A stretch of DNA of 64,000 bases from the NCBI RefSeq assembly GCF_014170375.1, contig NZ_LZZW01000003.1, positions 1 through 64,000 of the forward strand, given 5' to 3'. Numbering within the stretch: position 1 is the first letter of the stretch; each line of letters opens with the position of its first letter. The stretch is from Variovorax sp. UMC13. GTDB taxonomy: Bacteria; Pseudomonadota; Gammaproteobacteria; Burkholderiales; Burkholderiaceae_C. The notes beneath the pieces were generated by a model. It was not told where the DNA came from and ran no database searches. It worked only from the letters and a program-made list of their open reading frames with translations. Below are positions 25,820 through 34,917 of this stretch, in pieces. The position numbers and the translations under genes are program-made.

Positions 25820-28126
25820 TTAGTTATTTGATCTGCTGTCGGGGTCGATGCGCCACCACGCCGGCAGCAGCGCGCGCACCTCCGCCTGGTCGAAGCGGTC
25901 GTCGAGCAGGTGCAGCACGCCCGCGTCCTGCTCGGTGCGGATCACTCGCCCGGCCGCCTGCACCACCTTGCGCAGGCCCGGGTAGAGGTAGGTGTAGGCA
26001 TAGCCCGTGCCCTGGCCGAAGCGCTGGTCGAGGCGTTCGCGCATGAGCTCGTGGCGCTCGTCGTGGCGCGGCAGGCCCAGGCTGGCGATGAAGGCGCCGA
26101 TCAGCCGGTCGCCGGGCAGGTCGATGCCTTCGCCGAAGGCGCCGCCCAGCACCGCGAAGCCCACGCCCTGGCCCCCCGCGCGGAAGCGCGCCACGAAGGC
26201 GCTGCGTTCGGCCTCGGGCATCTGCGCGGTCTGGGTCCAGTTCGGGATGCCCGGATGGCAGCGGGCGAACAGCGTGCGCGCGGCTTCGAGGAATTCGAAG
26301 CTGCCGAAGAAGGCCAGGTAGTTGCCCGGGCGCTGCGCGAACTGCGCGGCCACGCGGTCGACCAGCGGCCGCAGCGCGCGGCCCCGGTCGCGGTAGCGGG
26401 TCGAGAGCGCGCTGGCGACGCGCACCTCGAGCTGCGCGGCCTGGAAGGGCGAGCCCACGTCGAGCTCGACCGCGTCCTCGGGCAGGCCCAGCATGTCGCG
26501 GTAGAAGGCGAAGGGCGCGATGGTGCCGGAGAAGCAGGCGGTGCTCATCGAGGCGGCGAAGCGCGGCCGCAGAAAGGGCGCGGGCACCAGGTTGCGCACG
26601 GTCAGCGTACAGCCTTGATCGGTCGAGGGCAACTGGCTCTCGAACACCGAATGGACATCGAGAGAAGCGGCCAGGCGCACGAACTGCAGCGCGTCGAAGA
26701 AGAAGCGCTGCAGCGGCCCGCCGGCTTCCTGCGGCGCCGCGGCGAAGTGCTCGGCCAGGGCCACGGTCGCGTCCTGCAGCGCCTGCTGCAGGCCCTCGGG
26801 CACCTGGTCGTGCGGCGCGTAGGCGGCGGGCTGCGCCTGCTGCAGCGTGCGCCACTCGCGCCGCACCCGGGTCAGCGCGGGCCGCAGGCCGGCCGGGGCC
26901 GCGGCATGGGCGCTCTCGAGCGCGGGCGCGTCCAGCGTGGCCGAATACATCGCGCGGGCGCGCTCGAGCAAATTGTGGGCCTCGTCGACCAGCACGGCGA
27001 CGCGCCATTCCTCCTGCCGCGCCAGCGCGTAGAGGAAGGCGCTGCTGTCGAACCAGTGGTTGTAGTCGGCCACCACCACGTCGCTCCAGCGCACCATCTC
27101 CTGCGACAGGAAATAGGGGCACACGCCGTGCGTGCGCGCGATGCCCCGCAGCGCGTCGCCGGTCAGGCGCTGCACCGTGGCGGCCTCGCTGCGCGCGGTG
27201 GGCAGGCGGTCGTAGAAGCCGCGCGCCAGCGGGCAGGCGTCGCCATGGCAGGCCCGGCCCGGGTACTCGCAGATCTTCTCGCGCGCGGTGAGTTCGAGGA
27301 TGCGCAGCGCGGGCGCGGGCGGGCCGAAGCGCTCCAGCGCCTCGAGCGCGATCGCGCGGCCCGAGGTCTTGGCCGTGAGGAAGAACAGCTTGTCGGTCTT
27401 CTGCGCGCTCCAGCCGCGCAGCAGCGGGAACACGGTGGCCACGGTCTTGCCGATGCCCGTGGGGGCCTGCGCGATCAGGCAGCGCCGGGCCGAGGCCGCG
27501 CGGTAGACGCTCTCGGCCAGTTCGCGCTGTCCGGCGCGAAAGCCTGCGTGCGGGAAGTCGAGCGCGTCCAGCGCGCCGGCGAGCGCGGCATGGCGCTGCG
27601 CTTCCTGCGCCGCCCAGGCCAGGTAGCGGCTGCACAGGTCCTCGAAGCCTTCGCGCAGCGCCTCGCGCGTGCAGTGCATGGCGACCACGGTCTCTTCGCC
27701 GCTCGCGATCTCCAGGTAGACCAGCGCCACCTCGATGGCGGCCAGCCCGTGTTTCTCGCAGAGCATCCAGCCGTAGGTCTTGGCCTGGGCCCAGTGCAGC
27801 GCGCGGTGGTTCTCGCGGATCGCGTTGACGTCGCCGCGGAAGGTCTTGATCTCCTCCACCCGTGGCTGCGCCGGGTCGTAGCCGTCGCAGCGGCCGCGCA
27901 CCTCCAGCCCTTGGAAGACGGCCGAGAGCGTGAGCTCGCGCTGGTAGTCGTCGTCGCGCCGCGATTGCACCAGCAGGTGGCCGGCGATGCCCTCCTGCGC
28001 GCTGGGCGCCGGCGTGAAGCGGAAGTCCAGGTCGCCGGTCTTGGCGCCGAAGGCGCAGAGCGCGCGCACCGACACCTTGCGAAGCGGGAGGGTGGGCGAC
28101 GTACCGGACCGGGAGGGTGAGGACAT
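25820..28126 (-). CDS. DinG/XPD-type FeS DNA helicase with N-terminal PD-(D/E)XK nuclease domain
   Basis: A 768-residue fusion. Residues about 15-190 form a Cas4/RecB-like nuclease domain with Asp81 (GRCDGYD) and Glu92-Ile-Lys94 (EEIKT) as the D...ExK site. The superfamily 2 helicase follows: Walker A APTGIGKT (about 222-229) and DEAH box VDEAHNLLERA. Four Cys between them (CEYPGRACHGDACPLARGF and GVCPYFLS) can ligand an FeS cluster as in XPD and DinG. C-terminal motifs AGRVIRTEQDAGVLHLLDDRF (motif VI) are intact. The role is probably repair of structured or damaged DNA. A LexA-box-like dyad adjoins the start codon, so SOS induction is likely. The ATG at 28126 leaves no room for a Shine-Dalgarno; a downstream start such as the GTG before SVRALCAF is possible. 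Confidence 0.9.
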   Translation of the reverse strand: MSSPSRSGTSPTLPLRKVSVRALCAFGAKTGDLDFRFTPAPSAQEGIAGHLLVQSRRDDDYQRELTLSAVFQGLEVRGRCDGYDPAQPRVEEIKTFRGDVNAIRENHRALHWAQAKTYGWMLCEKHGLAAIEVALVYLEIASGEETVVAMHCTREALREGFEDLCSRYLAWAAQEAQRHAALAGALDALDFPHAGFRAGQRELAESVYRAASARRCLIAQAPTGIGKTVATVFPLLRGWSAQKTDKLFFLTAKTSGRAIALEALERFGPPAPALRILELTAREKICEYPGRACHGDACPLARGFYDRLPTARSEAATVQRLTGDALRGIARTHGVCPYFLSQEMVRWSDVVVADYNHWFDSSAFLYALARQEEWRVAVLVDEAHNLLERARAMYSATLDAPALESAHAAAPAGLRPALTRVRREWRTLQQAQPAAYAPHDQVPEGLQQALQDATVALAEHFAAAPQEAGGPLQRFFFDALQFVRLAASLDVHSVFESQLPSTDQGCTLTVRNLVPAPFLRPRFAASMSTACFSGTIAPFAFYRDMLGLPEDAVELDVGSPFQAAQLEVRVASALSTRYRDRGRALRPLVDRVAAQFAQRPGNYLAFFGSFEFLEAARTLFARCHPGIPNWTQTAQMPEAERSAFVARFRAGGQGVGFAVLGGAFGEGIDLPGDRLIGAFIASLGLPRHDERHELMRERLDQRFGQGTGYAYTYLYPGLRKVVQAAGRVIRTEQDAGVLHLLDDRFDQAEVRALLPAWWRIDPDSRSNN

Positions 28127-28127
28127 G

Positions 28128-28145
28128 ACTGTATCAATATACAGT
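28128..28145. promoter_or_regulatory. LexA (SOS) box
   Basis: ACTGTATCAATATACAGT contains CTGT-N8-ACAG with AT-rich centre and seven-base perfect arms, an excellent match to the gamma/betaproteobacterial LexA site CTGTATATATATACAG. It lies two bases upstream of the helicase ATG on the minus strand, so bound LexA would cover the transcription start. Confidence 0.85.
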
Positions 28146-28374
28146 AGTCAGAGACCCCCGGCGCGAGCGTTTGCCGGGATCACGCAGCGAGAAGATGTCT
28201 TTCTCGGCTAAAACGAGGCAAAAGAAGTTGACAGATATTCCTGCAAATTCGTCACGAAATGTGTATTCGAAGTAACATTTGAACCTGTCCGTTTCCCATT
28301 GCGCGTAAAACTGCCACCCGCCCTTGCTGCGATGCGCTTAAAAACGCGCTCTTACATTGGCATTTGGAGCAGAT

Positions 28375-28575
28375 ATGACCGGGTCCGGGCGATTGGCACT
28401 CAGCGTGAGTGAACTGGAGGAGGGCGAGTTCCACTACGTCCTGCTGGAGGCGGTCACCATGCCGGGTGAGCTGCTGTGTTTCAAGCCGAAGGAATTCGGC
28501 GAGCGTGCCCATGACAAGCCCATGGATGCGTGGTTCTCGGGCCTGGGTGCGGTCCGTCGGCTCAACGAGCGCTGA
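28375..28575 (+). CDS. small conserved-looking protein of unknown function
   Basis: A 66-residue frame starting MTGSGRLALSVSELEEGEF after a TTGGAGC ribosome-binding site. It has an acidic N-terminal half with Ser/Glu-rich helix, a central hydrophobic strand (FHYVLLEAV) and a charged C-terminus with many Arg/Lys. No membrane segment, signal or known motif is seen. The upstream 170 bases are clearly AT-richer than the surroundings, consistent with its own promoter. I do not recognise the family. Good ribosome-binding site and codon use make it probably real. Confidence 0.6.
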   Translation: MTGSGRLALSVSELEEGEFHYVLLEAVTMPGELLCFKPKEFGERAHDKPMDAWFSGLGAVRRLNER

Positions 28576-28650
28576 CCTTCCTGGGTCGTCGCCGCATGCG
28601 GTGGTGTGGGCATGGCTGCCTTCCCGCTGCTTTCTTCTCAAGGTACGGCG

Positions 28651-28806
28651 ATGGATTTCGAATTGTTCGTGGCGTTGTTCTGTGTGATCGGTATCGGATG
28701 GTTGACCCTGGTGCCCACCTATCGCGGATGGAACCATCTGGAACGCCGGATGGCCAAGCAGGTCGAGACGACGATCGCCGCGCTGGACGATCAGCCCAAA
28801 TCCTGA
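28651..28806 (+). CDS. small single-span membrane protein
   Basis: A 51-residue protein, MDFELFVALFCVIGIGWLTL in front. Residues 3-22 form one hydrophobic helix, followed by a basic and then mixed-charge amphipathic tail (WNHLERRMAKQVETTIAALDD). AAGG lies about eight bases before the ATG. It follows the 66-residue gene by 75 bases in the same direction. Function is unknown; such proteins often modulate larger membrane complexes, but nothing here points to one. Confidence 0.55.
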   Translation: MDFELFVALFCVIGIGWLTLVPTYRGWNHLERRMAKQVETTIAALDDQPKS

Positions 28807-28855
28807 GACGGAATTTTCCCTGAGCCGTGTTGGACGCAGGCCATGAAGGGAGCGA

Positions 28856-29704
28856 TCAGCGCCCGGCCTTGACGAACTTGAGCGTCATGCGGTCGGATTC
28901 GCCGATCGCCAGGTATTTCTCCCGCTCCACGGCCCCGCCGCGCAAGGTGGGCGGCAAGGCCCAGACGCCTTGCGCATGGTCGTGGTTGTCGCGCGGGTTG
29001 GCGTTGATCTCGCTGGCGCCCGCCAGCTCGAAGCCCGCGGCGCGGGCCCGCTCCACCACGAAGTCCTGCGGCACGTAGCCGCTCTCGATCACCCGCGCCA
29101 GCGAGGTGCCCGGCGCCGCCCGGTGCTCCTCCACACCCAGCACGCCGCCGGGCTTGAGCACGGCGTGGAAGGCGCGCAGCGTCTCGTCGAAATGCCCGTC
29201 GGCGATCCAGTTGTGGATGTTGCGGAAGGTCAGCACCGCATCGGCACCGCCCGGCGGATGGATGTCGGTGAAGCCCGCCACCGGCAGGGTGCCCAGCACC
29301 ACGCGCCGGTAGGTGGCCGGGTCGGCCGCCAGCTTGGCGCGGAAGGCGGCGCGGGCCCGCTGCTGGCCGGGCGAGCCGTCGGCCGGTTCATGCGCCGCGT
29401 AGAGCCGGCCCTTCGGGTTCAGGTAGGCCGCCAGGATCTCGGTGTACCAGCCGCCGCCCGGTGCGATCTCCACCACCTGCCAGTCGGGGCGCAGGCCGAA
29501 GAAGGCCAGCGTCTCGTAAGGATGGCGCGCGGCATCGCGCGCACGGTTTGCGGCGCTGCGTTGCGGGCCGTCGACCGCGGCGTGCAGGGCCGCGTCGGCG
29601 CCGGGTGCCACGGCGGCGGCGCCGGCCGCCAGCGGCAGCAGGGCCAGCGCGGCCAGCAGCTGCCGGCGTTGAAGAGGTGCATCGGGAGCGGCGAGGGGCG
29701 TCAT
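28856..29704 (-). CDS. exported class I SAM-dependent methyltransferase-like protein
   Basis: A 282-residue protein. The N-terminus has a twin-Arg-like signal ([20 protein letters not shown], about 11-30), so it is probably exported, odd for an enzyme that needs cytoplasmic SAM. The Rossmann-type methyltransferase core begins at [19 protein letters not shown] (motif I, about 80-98), with [12 protein letters not shown] (motif IV region) and [13 protein letters not shown]. Close homologues are annotated as methyltransferases in many proteobacteria with such signal peptides. ATG 29704 is chosen because it starts the signal; an ATG 19 codons upstream would put a Pro-rich run first. Confidence 0.8.
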   Translation of the reverse strand: MTPLAAPDAPLQRRQLLAALALLPLAAGAAAVAPGADAALHAAVDGPQRSAANRARDAARHPYETLAFFGLRPDWQVVEIAPGGGWYTEILAAYLNPKGRLYAAHEPADGSPGQQRARAAFRAKLAADPATYRRVVLGTLPVAGFTDIHPPGGADAVLTFRNIHNWIADGHFDETLRAFHAVLKPGGVLGVEEHRAAPGTSLARVIESGYVPQDFVVERARAAGFELAGASEINANPRDNHDHAQGVWALPPTLRGGAVEREKYLAIGESDRMTLKFVKAGR

Positions 29705-29843
29705 GGGAGGGGGCCTTGGCGGAAACAGAAGAAAGACAGGAACGGGTCGCGGCGCGGCCATCTTTCCACCTTAGCGGAATTGCAATTTGCCGGCACGGCC
29801 CATCCTTGGCCGCCGCATATCGACCTGCGCATTCCTTCTAAGT

Positions 29844-29861
29844 AGACAGACCGTTCTGTCT
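29844..29861. promoter_or_regulatory. TetR-type operator ahead of the OYE operon
   Basis: AGACAGA-CCGT-TCTGTCT, two perfect seven-base arms around four bases, lies 46 bases before the first gene of the long plus-strand operon. TetR-family repressors bind palindromes of this kind, and a TetR gene is the eighth gene of the same operon (37631), so feedback control of the whole unit is a natural inference. Confidence 0.7.
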
Positions 29862-29907
29862 TATCTTTGTCGCTTCTGCATCCCGCCGGCGACCGCGCCG
29901 AAGACCC

Positions 29908-31071
29908 ATGAAGCTGCTCGAACCCCTCGTTCTCGGTGCCCGCGTGTTGCCCAACCGCGCGATCATGGCGCCGCTGGTGCGCGCGCGTTCCGACGCCGAC
30001 CGCGCGCCGACCGAACTCGTCGACGTCTACTACGCCCAGCGCGCCTCGGCCGGCCTGATCATCACCGAGGGCTGCCACATCTCGCCGCAGAGCACGACCC
30101 GCGCGAATGCCTCGGCGCACCACACCGACCGGCAGAACACGGCCTGGCGGCGCGTGGTCGACGCGATCCACGCGGCCGGCGGCACGGTGTTCCAGCAGCT
30201 CTACCACGTGGGGCGCAAGGCGCTGCTGTCGACGCTGCCGCCGGGCGAGCGGCCGGTCGCGCCCTCGGCCATCGAGGCCATCGGCGGCATCATGACCGCC
30301 GAGGGCCTGGAGACCTTCCCGGTGCCGCGCGCGCTCGAGACGCACGAGATCGGCCCGATCGTCGACGACTTCCGCGCCGCCGCGCGCCGCGCCGGCGAGG
30401 CGGGCTTCGACGGCGTGGAGATCCTGGCCGCCAACGGCTTCCTGGTCGACCAGTTCCTGCGCGACGAGACCAACCAGCGCACCGACGCCTACGGCGGCTC
30501 GCTCGAGAACCGCGCGCGCTTCCTGCTCGAGGTGGTCGACGCGGCCATCGCCGAGCTCGGTGCCGGGCGCGTCGGCGTGCGCATCTCGCCGCACTTCCGC
30601 TCCGACCGCATCGGCGACTCGGACCCAGTGCGCACCTTCTCGTACGTGGCGTCCGAGCTCGACCGGCGCGGCATCGCCTACCTGCACATGCTCGAGGGCA
30701 CCACGCACGACGAGGACCCCTTCCTGCCGCTGTACCTGCGGCTGGCGAAGAAGCCCTCGGCCACCGCTACCGGGCCGGGTCCGGTGCCGGGCGACCCCTT
30801 CCTCGCACCGCTGCTGCGGCCGTTGTTCAAGGGCCCGCTGATCCTCAATGGCGGCTACACGCGCGAGACCGCCGAACAGGTGCTCGCGCAGGGGCTGGCC
30901 GACGCCGTGGCCTTCGGCCGCCTCTACATCGCCAACCCCGACCTGCCCGAGCGCTTCCGGCGCAACGCGCCGCTCAACCAGGCCGATCCGTCCACCTACT
31001 ACAGCGGCGGGCCGCGCGGCTACATCGACTACCCGACGCTGGCCGAGCAGCAGGCCGCCGCGATCGCCTGA
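29908..31071 (+). CDS. Old Yellow Enzyme-family NAD(P)H:flavin oxidoreductase
   Basis: An FMN-dependent ene-reductase of 387 residues in a TIM-barrel fold. [27 protein letters not shown] is the FMN-binding N-terminus. QLYHVGRKA is the HxGR variant, and the catalytic-site segment [30 protein letters not shown] is intact. The C-terminal phosphate loop is [14 protein letters not shown]...[15 protein letters not shown]. Likely reduces an activated C=C bond or a nitro/disulfide-like electrophile. It is first in an operon running to 38868 and lies behind a TetR-type operator, reminiscent of the NemR-nemA pairing of E. coli. Confidence 0.9.
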   Translation: MKLLEPLVLGARVLPNRAIMAPLVRARSDADRAPTELVDVYYAQRASAGLIITEGCHISPQSTTRANASAHHTDRQNTAWRRVVDAIHAAGGTVFQQLYHVGRKALLSTLPPGERPVAPSAIEAIGGIMTAEGLETFPVPRALETHEIGPIVDDFRAAARRAGEAGFDGVEILAANGFLVDQFLRDETNQRTDAYGGSLENRARFLLEVVDAAIAELGAGRVGVRISPHFRSDRIGDSDPVRTFSYVASELDRRGIAYLHMLEGTTHDEDPFLPLYLRLAKKPSATATGPGPVPGDPFLAPLLRPLFKGPLILNGGYTRETAEQVLAQGLADAVAFGRLYIANPDLPERFRRNAPLNQADPSTYYSGGPRGYIDYPTLAEQQAAAIA

Positions 31072-31104
31072 GACCTTCCGCCATCTCCTGAAAGCGAACA
31101 CCCC

Positions 31105-32268
31105 ATGGGCCATTCCGATTCCCTGCCGCTGGCGCGCATCAGCGACGAACTGCTGGCCAGCCTGCGCGACGAATTCGCCGCCACCGCGGCCGAGCACGAC
31201 CAGCAGGCGAGCTTCCCGCATGCCAACTTCGAGCGCCTGGGCGTGCTCAACCTGCTGGCGCTGACCGTGCCGGCCGCGCACGGCGGCCTGGGCGGCGGGC
31301 TGGCCGATGCGGCCCGCGTGGTGGGCGCGGTCGGCGGCGGCGAGGCCTCGACCGGCCTGCTGCTGGCGATGAACTACCTGATGCACCACACGCTGGGCCG
31401 CAACCCGCCCGCGGGCTACGAGGCCATCGCGCGCGCCGCGGTCGAGGGCCGCGGCGTGCTCAACGCGCTGCAGGCCGAGCCCGACCTGGGTTCGGCGATC
31501 CGCGGCGGCCTGCCGGGCACGGTCGCGACGCCGCAGCCCGACGGCAGCTGGCGCCTGAGCGGACGCAAGGCCTACGCCACCGGCAGCCCGATCGTGCGCT
31601 GGTGGCTGGTGCTGGCACGCACCGGCAGCGACGACGCGCCGTGCGTCGGCACGGTGCTGGTGCCTGGCGATGCGCCGGGGCTCAGCGTGGTCCCGACCTG
31701 GAACCACGCCGGCCTGCGCGCCACCGCCAGCCACGAGGTGCGGCTCGACGAGGTGGTCGTGCCCGCCGGCCATGCGCTGGGCTTCCATCCGCCCGGCGCG
31801 CCCGAGGGCCAGGCCCGCCGCGCGGTGGTCGAGGTCTGGAACGGCGTGCTGATCGCCGCGCTCTACGACGGCATCGCGCGCGCCGGCAGCGACTGGCTGC
31901 GGCGCTTCCTGCACGAACGCGTGCCCTCGAACCTGGGCGCGCCGCTGGCCACGGTGCCGCGGCTGCAGGGCATCGTGGGCGAGATCCAGACCCTGCTGCT
32001 GGTCAACCGCACGCTGATCGACGACGCGGCGCGCCGCGCCGATGCCGCCGCCACGCCCGACCCGCTGCATGCGCAGCAGGTCAAGCACCTGGTGACAGGC
32101 AACGCGGTGCGCATCCTCGAGCTCGCGCTGTCGGCCACCGGCAACCACGGCCTCGACCGCGCCAACCCGCTGGAGCGCCACTACCGCGACGCGCTGTGCG
32201 GCCGCGTGCACGCGCCGCAGGCCGACACCGTGTTGCTCAACGCCGGCAAGGCCGCGCTCGGGTTCTGA
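31105..32268 (+). CDS. acyl-CoA dehydrogenase-fold flavoprotein
   Basis: A 387-residue protein of the acyl-CoA dehydrogenase superfamily. The N-terminal helical domain runs to about 110 ([23 protein letters not shown]), the middle beta domain to about 230 ([44 protein letters not shown]), and the C-terminal helices end [44 protein letters not shown] resembles the DszC/SfnB-like monooxygenase subgroup rather than true dehydrogenases, and the catalytic Glu is not obvious. It may hydroxylate or desulfurise a substrate. The gene is 33 bases after the OYE gene. Confidence 0.8.
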   Translation: MGHSDSLPLARISDELLASLRDEFAATAAEHDQQASFPHANFERLGVLNLLALTVPAAHGGLGGGLADAARVVGAVGGGEASTGLLLAMNYLMHHTLGRNPPAGYEAIARAAVEGRGVLNALQAEPDLGSAIRGGLPGTVATPQPDGSWRLSGRKAYATGSPIVRWWLVLARTGSDDAPCVGTVLVPGDAPGLSVVPTWNHAGLRATASHEVRLDEVVVPAGHALGFHPPGAPEGQARRAVVEVWNGVLIAALYDGIARAGSDWLRRFLHERVPSNLGAPLATVPRLQGIVGEIQTLLLVNRTLIDDAARRADAAATPDPLHAQQVKHLVTGNAVRILELALSATGNHGLDRANPLERHYRDALCGRVHAPQADTVLLNAGKAALGF

Positions 32269-32308
32269 ACTTCACGCCCTCTCTTCCCTTCCACCGAGTC
32301 CTTCACCG

Positions 32309-33910
32309 ATGCGATCCTTTGCTCCGGCGGGCGCCCTGCGCGCGCTCCTTCTCATGACGACCTTCCTGGCGACGGCGCTGGGCGCCCAGGCCCAGGTCCC
32401 CATCCGCGGCGGCACGCTGGTCGTGGTGTCCAACCCCGGCGAGCCCGCGGTGCTGACCGCGGCCTTCAACCAGCAGGGGGCGGTGTCGGCGATCTCGACC
32501 AAGCTCTTCGACGGCCTGATCCATTTCGGCGAAGACTTCAAGGTCGAGCCCGAGCTCGCGACCCGCTGGGACGTGAGCCCCGACGGCAAGACGGTGCGCT
32601 TCACGCTGCGCCCCAACGTGCGCTGGCACGACGGCAAGCCCTTCACCTCGGCCGACGTCAAGTTCTCCTTCGACGAGGTCTGGCGCAAGATCCATCCGCG
32701 CGGCCGCGCCACCTTCGCGGCGGTCGAGTCGGTCGAGACGCCCGACCCGCTGACCGTGGTGTTCAAGCTGCGCAACCCTTCGGGCGTGGTGCTGCGCGCG
32801 CTCAACAGCGGCGAGTCGCAGGTGATCCCCAAGCACCTCTACGAAGGCACGGACATCGTGCAGAACCCGTGGAACGCCAAGCCCGTGGGCACCGGCCCCT
32901 TCCGTTTCAAGGAGTGGGTGCGCGGCGACCGCATCGTGCTCGAGCGCAACCCCGACTACTGGGACGCCGGCAAGCCCTACCTCGACCAGCTGGTCTACCG
33001 CATCATTCCCGACGCCACCGCGCGCTATGCGGCCTTCGACACCGGCGCGGTGCAGTACGGCGTGCTGATGCCGATCTCGATCAACGACCTCGAGCGCGCG
33101 CAGAAGAACCCGAAGCTGCGCGTCGAGTTCCGCGGCTACGACTGGCTGGGCTCCAGCGTCGCGGTCGACTTCAACGTGCGCAAGCCGCCCTTCAACGACG
33201 TGCGCGTGCGCCGCGCGGTGGCGCATGCGATCGACCTGCAGGCGCTGTCGAAGGTCACGACGCGCGGCGTGGCCAAGCCCGGCACCTCGCCGGTGCTGTC
33301 GACGCAGGGCCGCTTCTATACGAACGACCTGCCGGCCTATGCCTTCGACGTCAAGCAGGCCGAGCGCCTGCTCGACGAGGCCAGCTTGCCGCGGCGCGCC
33401 GACGGCACGCGCTTCGCGGTCACGCTCGACTGGCTGCCCTTCGGCGAAAGCTACCTGCGCTACGGCGAGTTCATCAAGCAGTCGCTGCGCCGCGTGGGCA
33501 TCGAGGTGACGATCCGCGGCCAGGACCTGCCGCAGTTCATGCGCCGCGTCTACAGCCAGAACGACTTCGACTTCATCGTCACGCACCGCACCGCGATGGG
33601 CGATCCGCAGATCGGCACCGACCGCGTGTTCTGGTCGAAGACCATCCTCAAGGACGTGCCCTGGTCCAACGGCTCGGGCTACAGCAACCCCGCGATGGAC
33701 GGCTTGATCGAGGCGGCCCACGAGGCTGCGACCGAGGAGCGCCGCGTCGAGCTCTACAAGAAGGTGCAGCGCCAGGCGCAGGCCGACCTGCCCAGCTTCA
33801 CGCTGCTGGAGAACCGTATGTACACCATCGCCTCGCGCCGCCTGCAGGGCCTGGCGACCGGCTCGGACAGCGCCTACGACTCGCTGAAGAACGCATGGCT
33901 CGCGCCCTGA
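32309..33910 (+). CDS. ABC transporter substrate-binding protein, peptide/nickel family (SBP_bac_5)
   Basis: A periplasmic binding protein of 533 residues. The signal peptide is about 1-28 (ALLLMTTFLATALGAQA). The SBP_bac_5 fold shows GLIHFGEDFKVEPELATRWDVSPDGKTVRFTLRPNVRWHDGKPFTSADVKFSFDEV near the N-terminus and GTGPFRFKEWVRGDRIVLERNPDYW. Family members bind peptides, nickel, heme or opines, so the ligand is unknown. Its last codons overlap the permease start (33895) by 16 bases. Confidence 0.9.
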   Translation: MRSFAPAGALRALLLMTTFLATALGAQAQVPIRGGTLVVVSNPGEPAVLTAAFNQQGAVSAISTKLFDGLIHFGEDFKVEPELATRWDVSPDGKTVRFTLRPNVRWHDGKPFTSADVKFSFDEVWRKIHPRGRATFAAVESVETPDPLTVVFKLRNPSGVVLRALNSGESQVIPKHLYEGTDIVQNPWNAKPVGTGPFRFKEWVRGDRIVLERNPDYWDAGKPYLDQLVYRIIPDATARYAAFDTGAVQYGVLMPISINDLERAQKNPKLRVEFRGYDWLGSSVAVDFNVRKPPFNDVRVRRAVAHAIDLQALSKVTTRGVAKPGTSPVLSTQGRFYTNDLPAYAFDVKQAERLLDEASLPRRADGTRFAVTLDWLPFGESYLRYGEFIKQSLRRVGIEVTIRGQDLPQFMRRVYSQNDFDFIVTHRTAMGDPQIGTDRVFWSKTILKDVPWSNGSGYSNPAMDGLIEAAHEAATEERRVELYKKVQRQAQADLPSFTLLENRMYTIASRRLQGLATGSDSAYDSLKNAWLAP

Positions 33911-34917
33911 GCACCGACGCCGACGCGGCGCCCGCCGCACGCACCCGCCGCCGGCCCTACGTGCTGACGCGCGTGCTGCAGATGGTGCCCACGCTGCTGC
34001 TGATCCTGCTGACCGCCTTCGTGCTGCTGCAGCTCGCTCCGGGCGACATGGTGCAGGTGCTGGCGGGCGAGGCCGGCGGCGGCTCGCCCGAGTACCTCGC
34101 ACGCCTGCGCCAGAGCTTCGGGCTCGACCAGCCGCTGCATGTGCAGTTCCTGCTCTACATGCGCAATGTGCTGGGCGGCAACCTGGGCTTCTCCTTCCGC
34201 AACAACGCGAGCGTGACGGCGCTGATCGGCGCGCGTCTCGGGCCCACGCTGCTGCTGGCCGCGGCCGGCCTGGCGGTGGCGGTGGGCATCGGCGTGAGCG
34301 CGGGCGCGCTGGCCGCCGCGCGCCGCGGCCGGCCGGTCGACCGTCTGATCGGCATCGCCGCGCTGCTGGTCTATGCCACGCCGGGCTTCCTGCTGGGCAT
34401 CGGCCTGATGCTGGTGTTCGCGGTGGCGCTGCCCTGGCTGCCGGTGGGCGGCTTCGTCGATGCCTACGGTGTCGAGGGCCCGTGGGCGCATGCGCTCAGC
34501 GTGGCGCGGCACCTGGTGCTGCCGGCCGTCACGCTGGGCGCGCTGCATGCGGCGATCTATGCGCGCTTCACGCGCGGCGCGATGCTCGAGGTCTACGGCC
34601 AGGACCATGTGCGCACCGCGCGTTCCAAGGGCCTGTCGGCCGGCCGCATCACGCTGCGCCATGTGCTGCGCAATGCGCTGCTGCCGCTGGTCACGGTGAT
34701 CGGCATGCAGACCGGCGCGCTGCTCAGCGGCGCGATCCTGGTCGAGACCGTGTTCGCCTGGCCCGGCCTGGGCCGGCTGGCCTTCGAGGCCATGCAGCAG
34801 CGCGACTACAACCTGCTGGCCGGGCTGATCCTGTGCAGCGGCACGCTGGTGGTGCTGGTCAACCTCGCGGTCGACCTGCTCTACGCCGTGCTGGACCCGC
34901 GGGTGAGGCTGAAATGA
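33895..34917 (+). CDS. ABC transporter permease (DppB type)
   Basis: An inner-membrane permease of 340 residues with about six helices. An N-terminal membrane span (about 25-45, VPTLLLILLTAFVLLQLAPGDMV) is typical of DppB/OppB. The EAA loop is at about 215-245 (TRGAMLEVYGQDHVRTARSKGLSAGRITLRHVLRNALLPLVT). ATG 33895 lies inside the end of the binding-protein gene. It pairs with the next permease, whose ATG overlaps this TGA (ATGA). Confidence 0.9.
   Translation: MARALSTDADAAPAARTRRRPYVLTRVLQMVPTLLLILLTAFVLLQLAPGDMVQVLAGEAGGGSPEYLARLRQSFGLDQPLHVQFLLYMRNVLGGNLGFSFRNNASVTALIGARLGPTLLLAAAGLAVAVGIGVSAGALAAARRGRPVDRLIGIAALLVYATPGFLLGIGLMLVFAVALPWLPVGGFVDAYGVEGPWAHALSVARHLVLPAVTLGALHAAIYARFTRGAMLEVYGQDHVRTARSKGLSAGRITLRHVLRNALLPLVTVIGMQTGALLSGAILVETVFAWPGLGRLAFEAMQQRDYNLLAGLILCSGTLVVLVNLAVDLLYAVLDPRVRLK

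Noticed and set aside
28238..28243. Perfect TTGACA -35 box
   Set aside because: No acceptable -10 hexamer occurs at 16-18 bases downstream, so I do not call a promoter.
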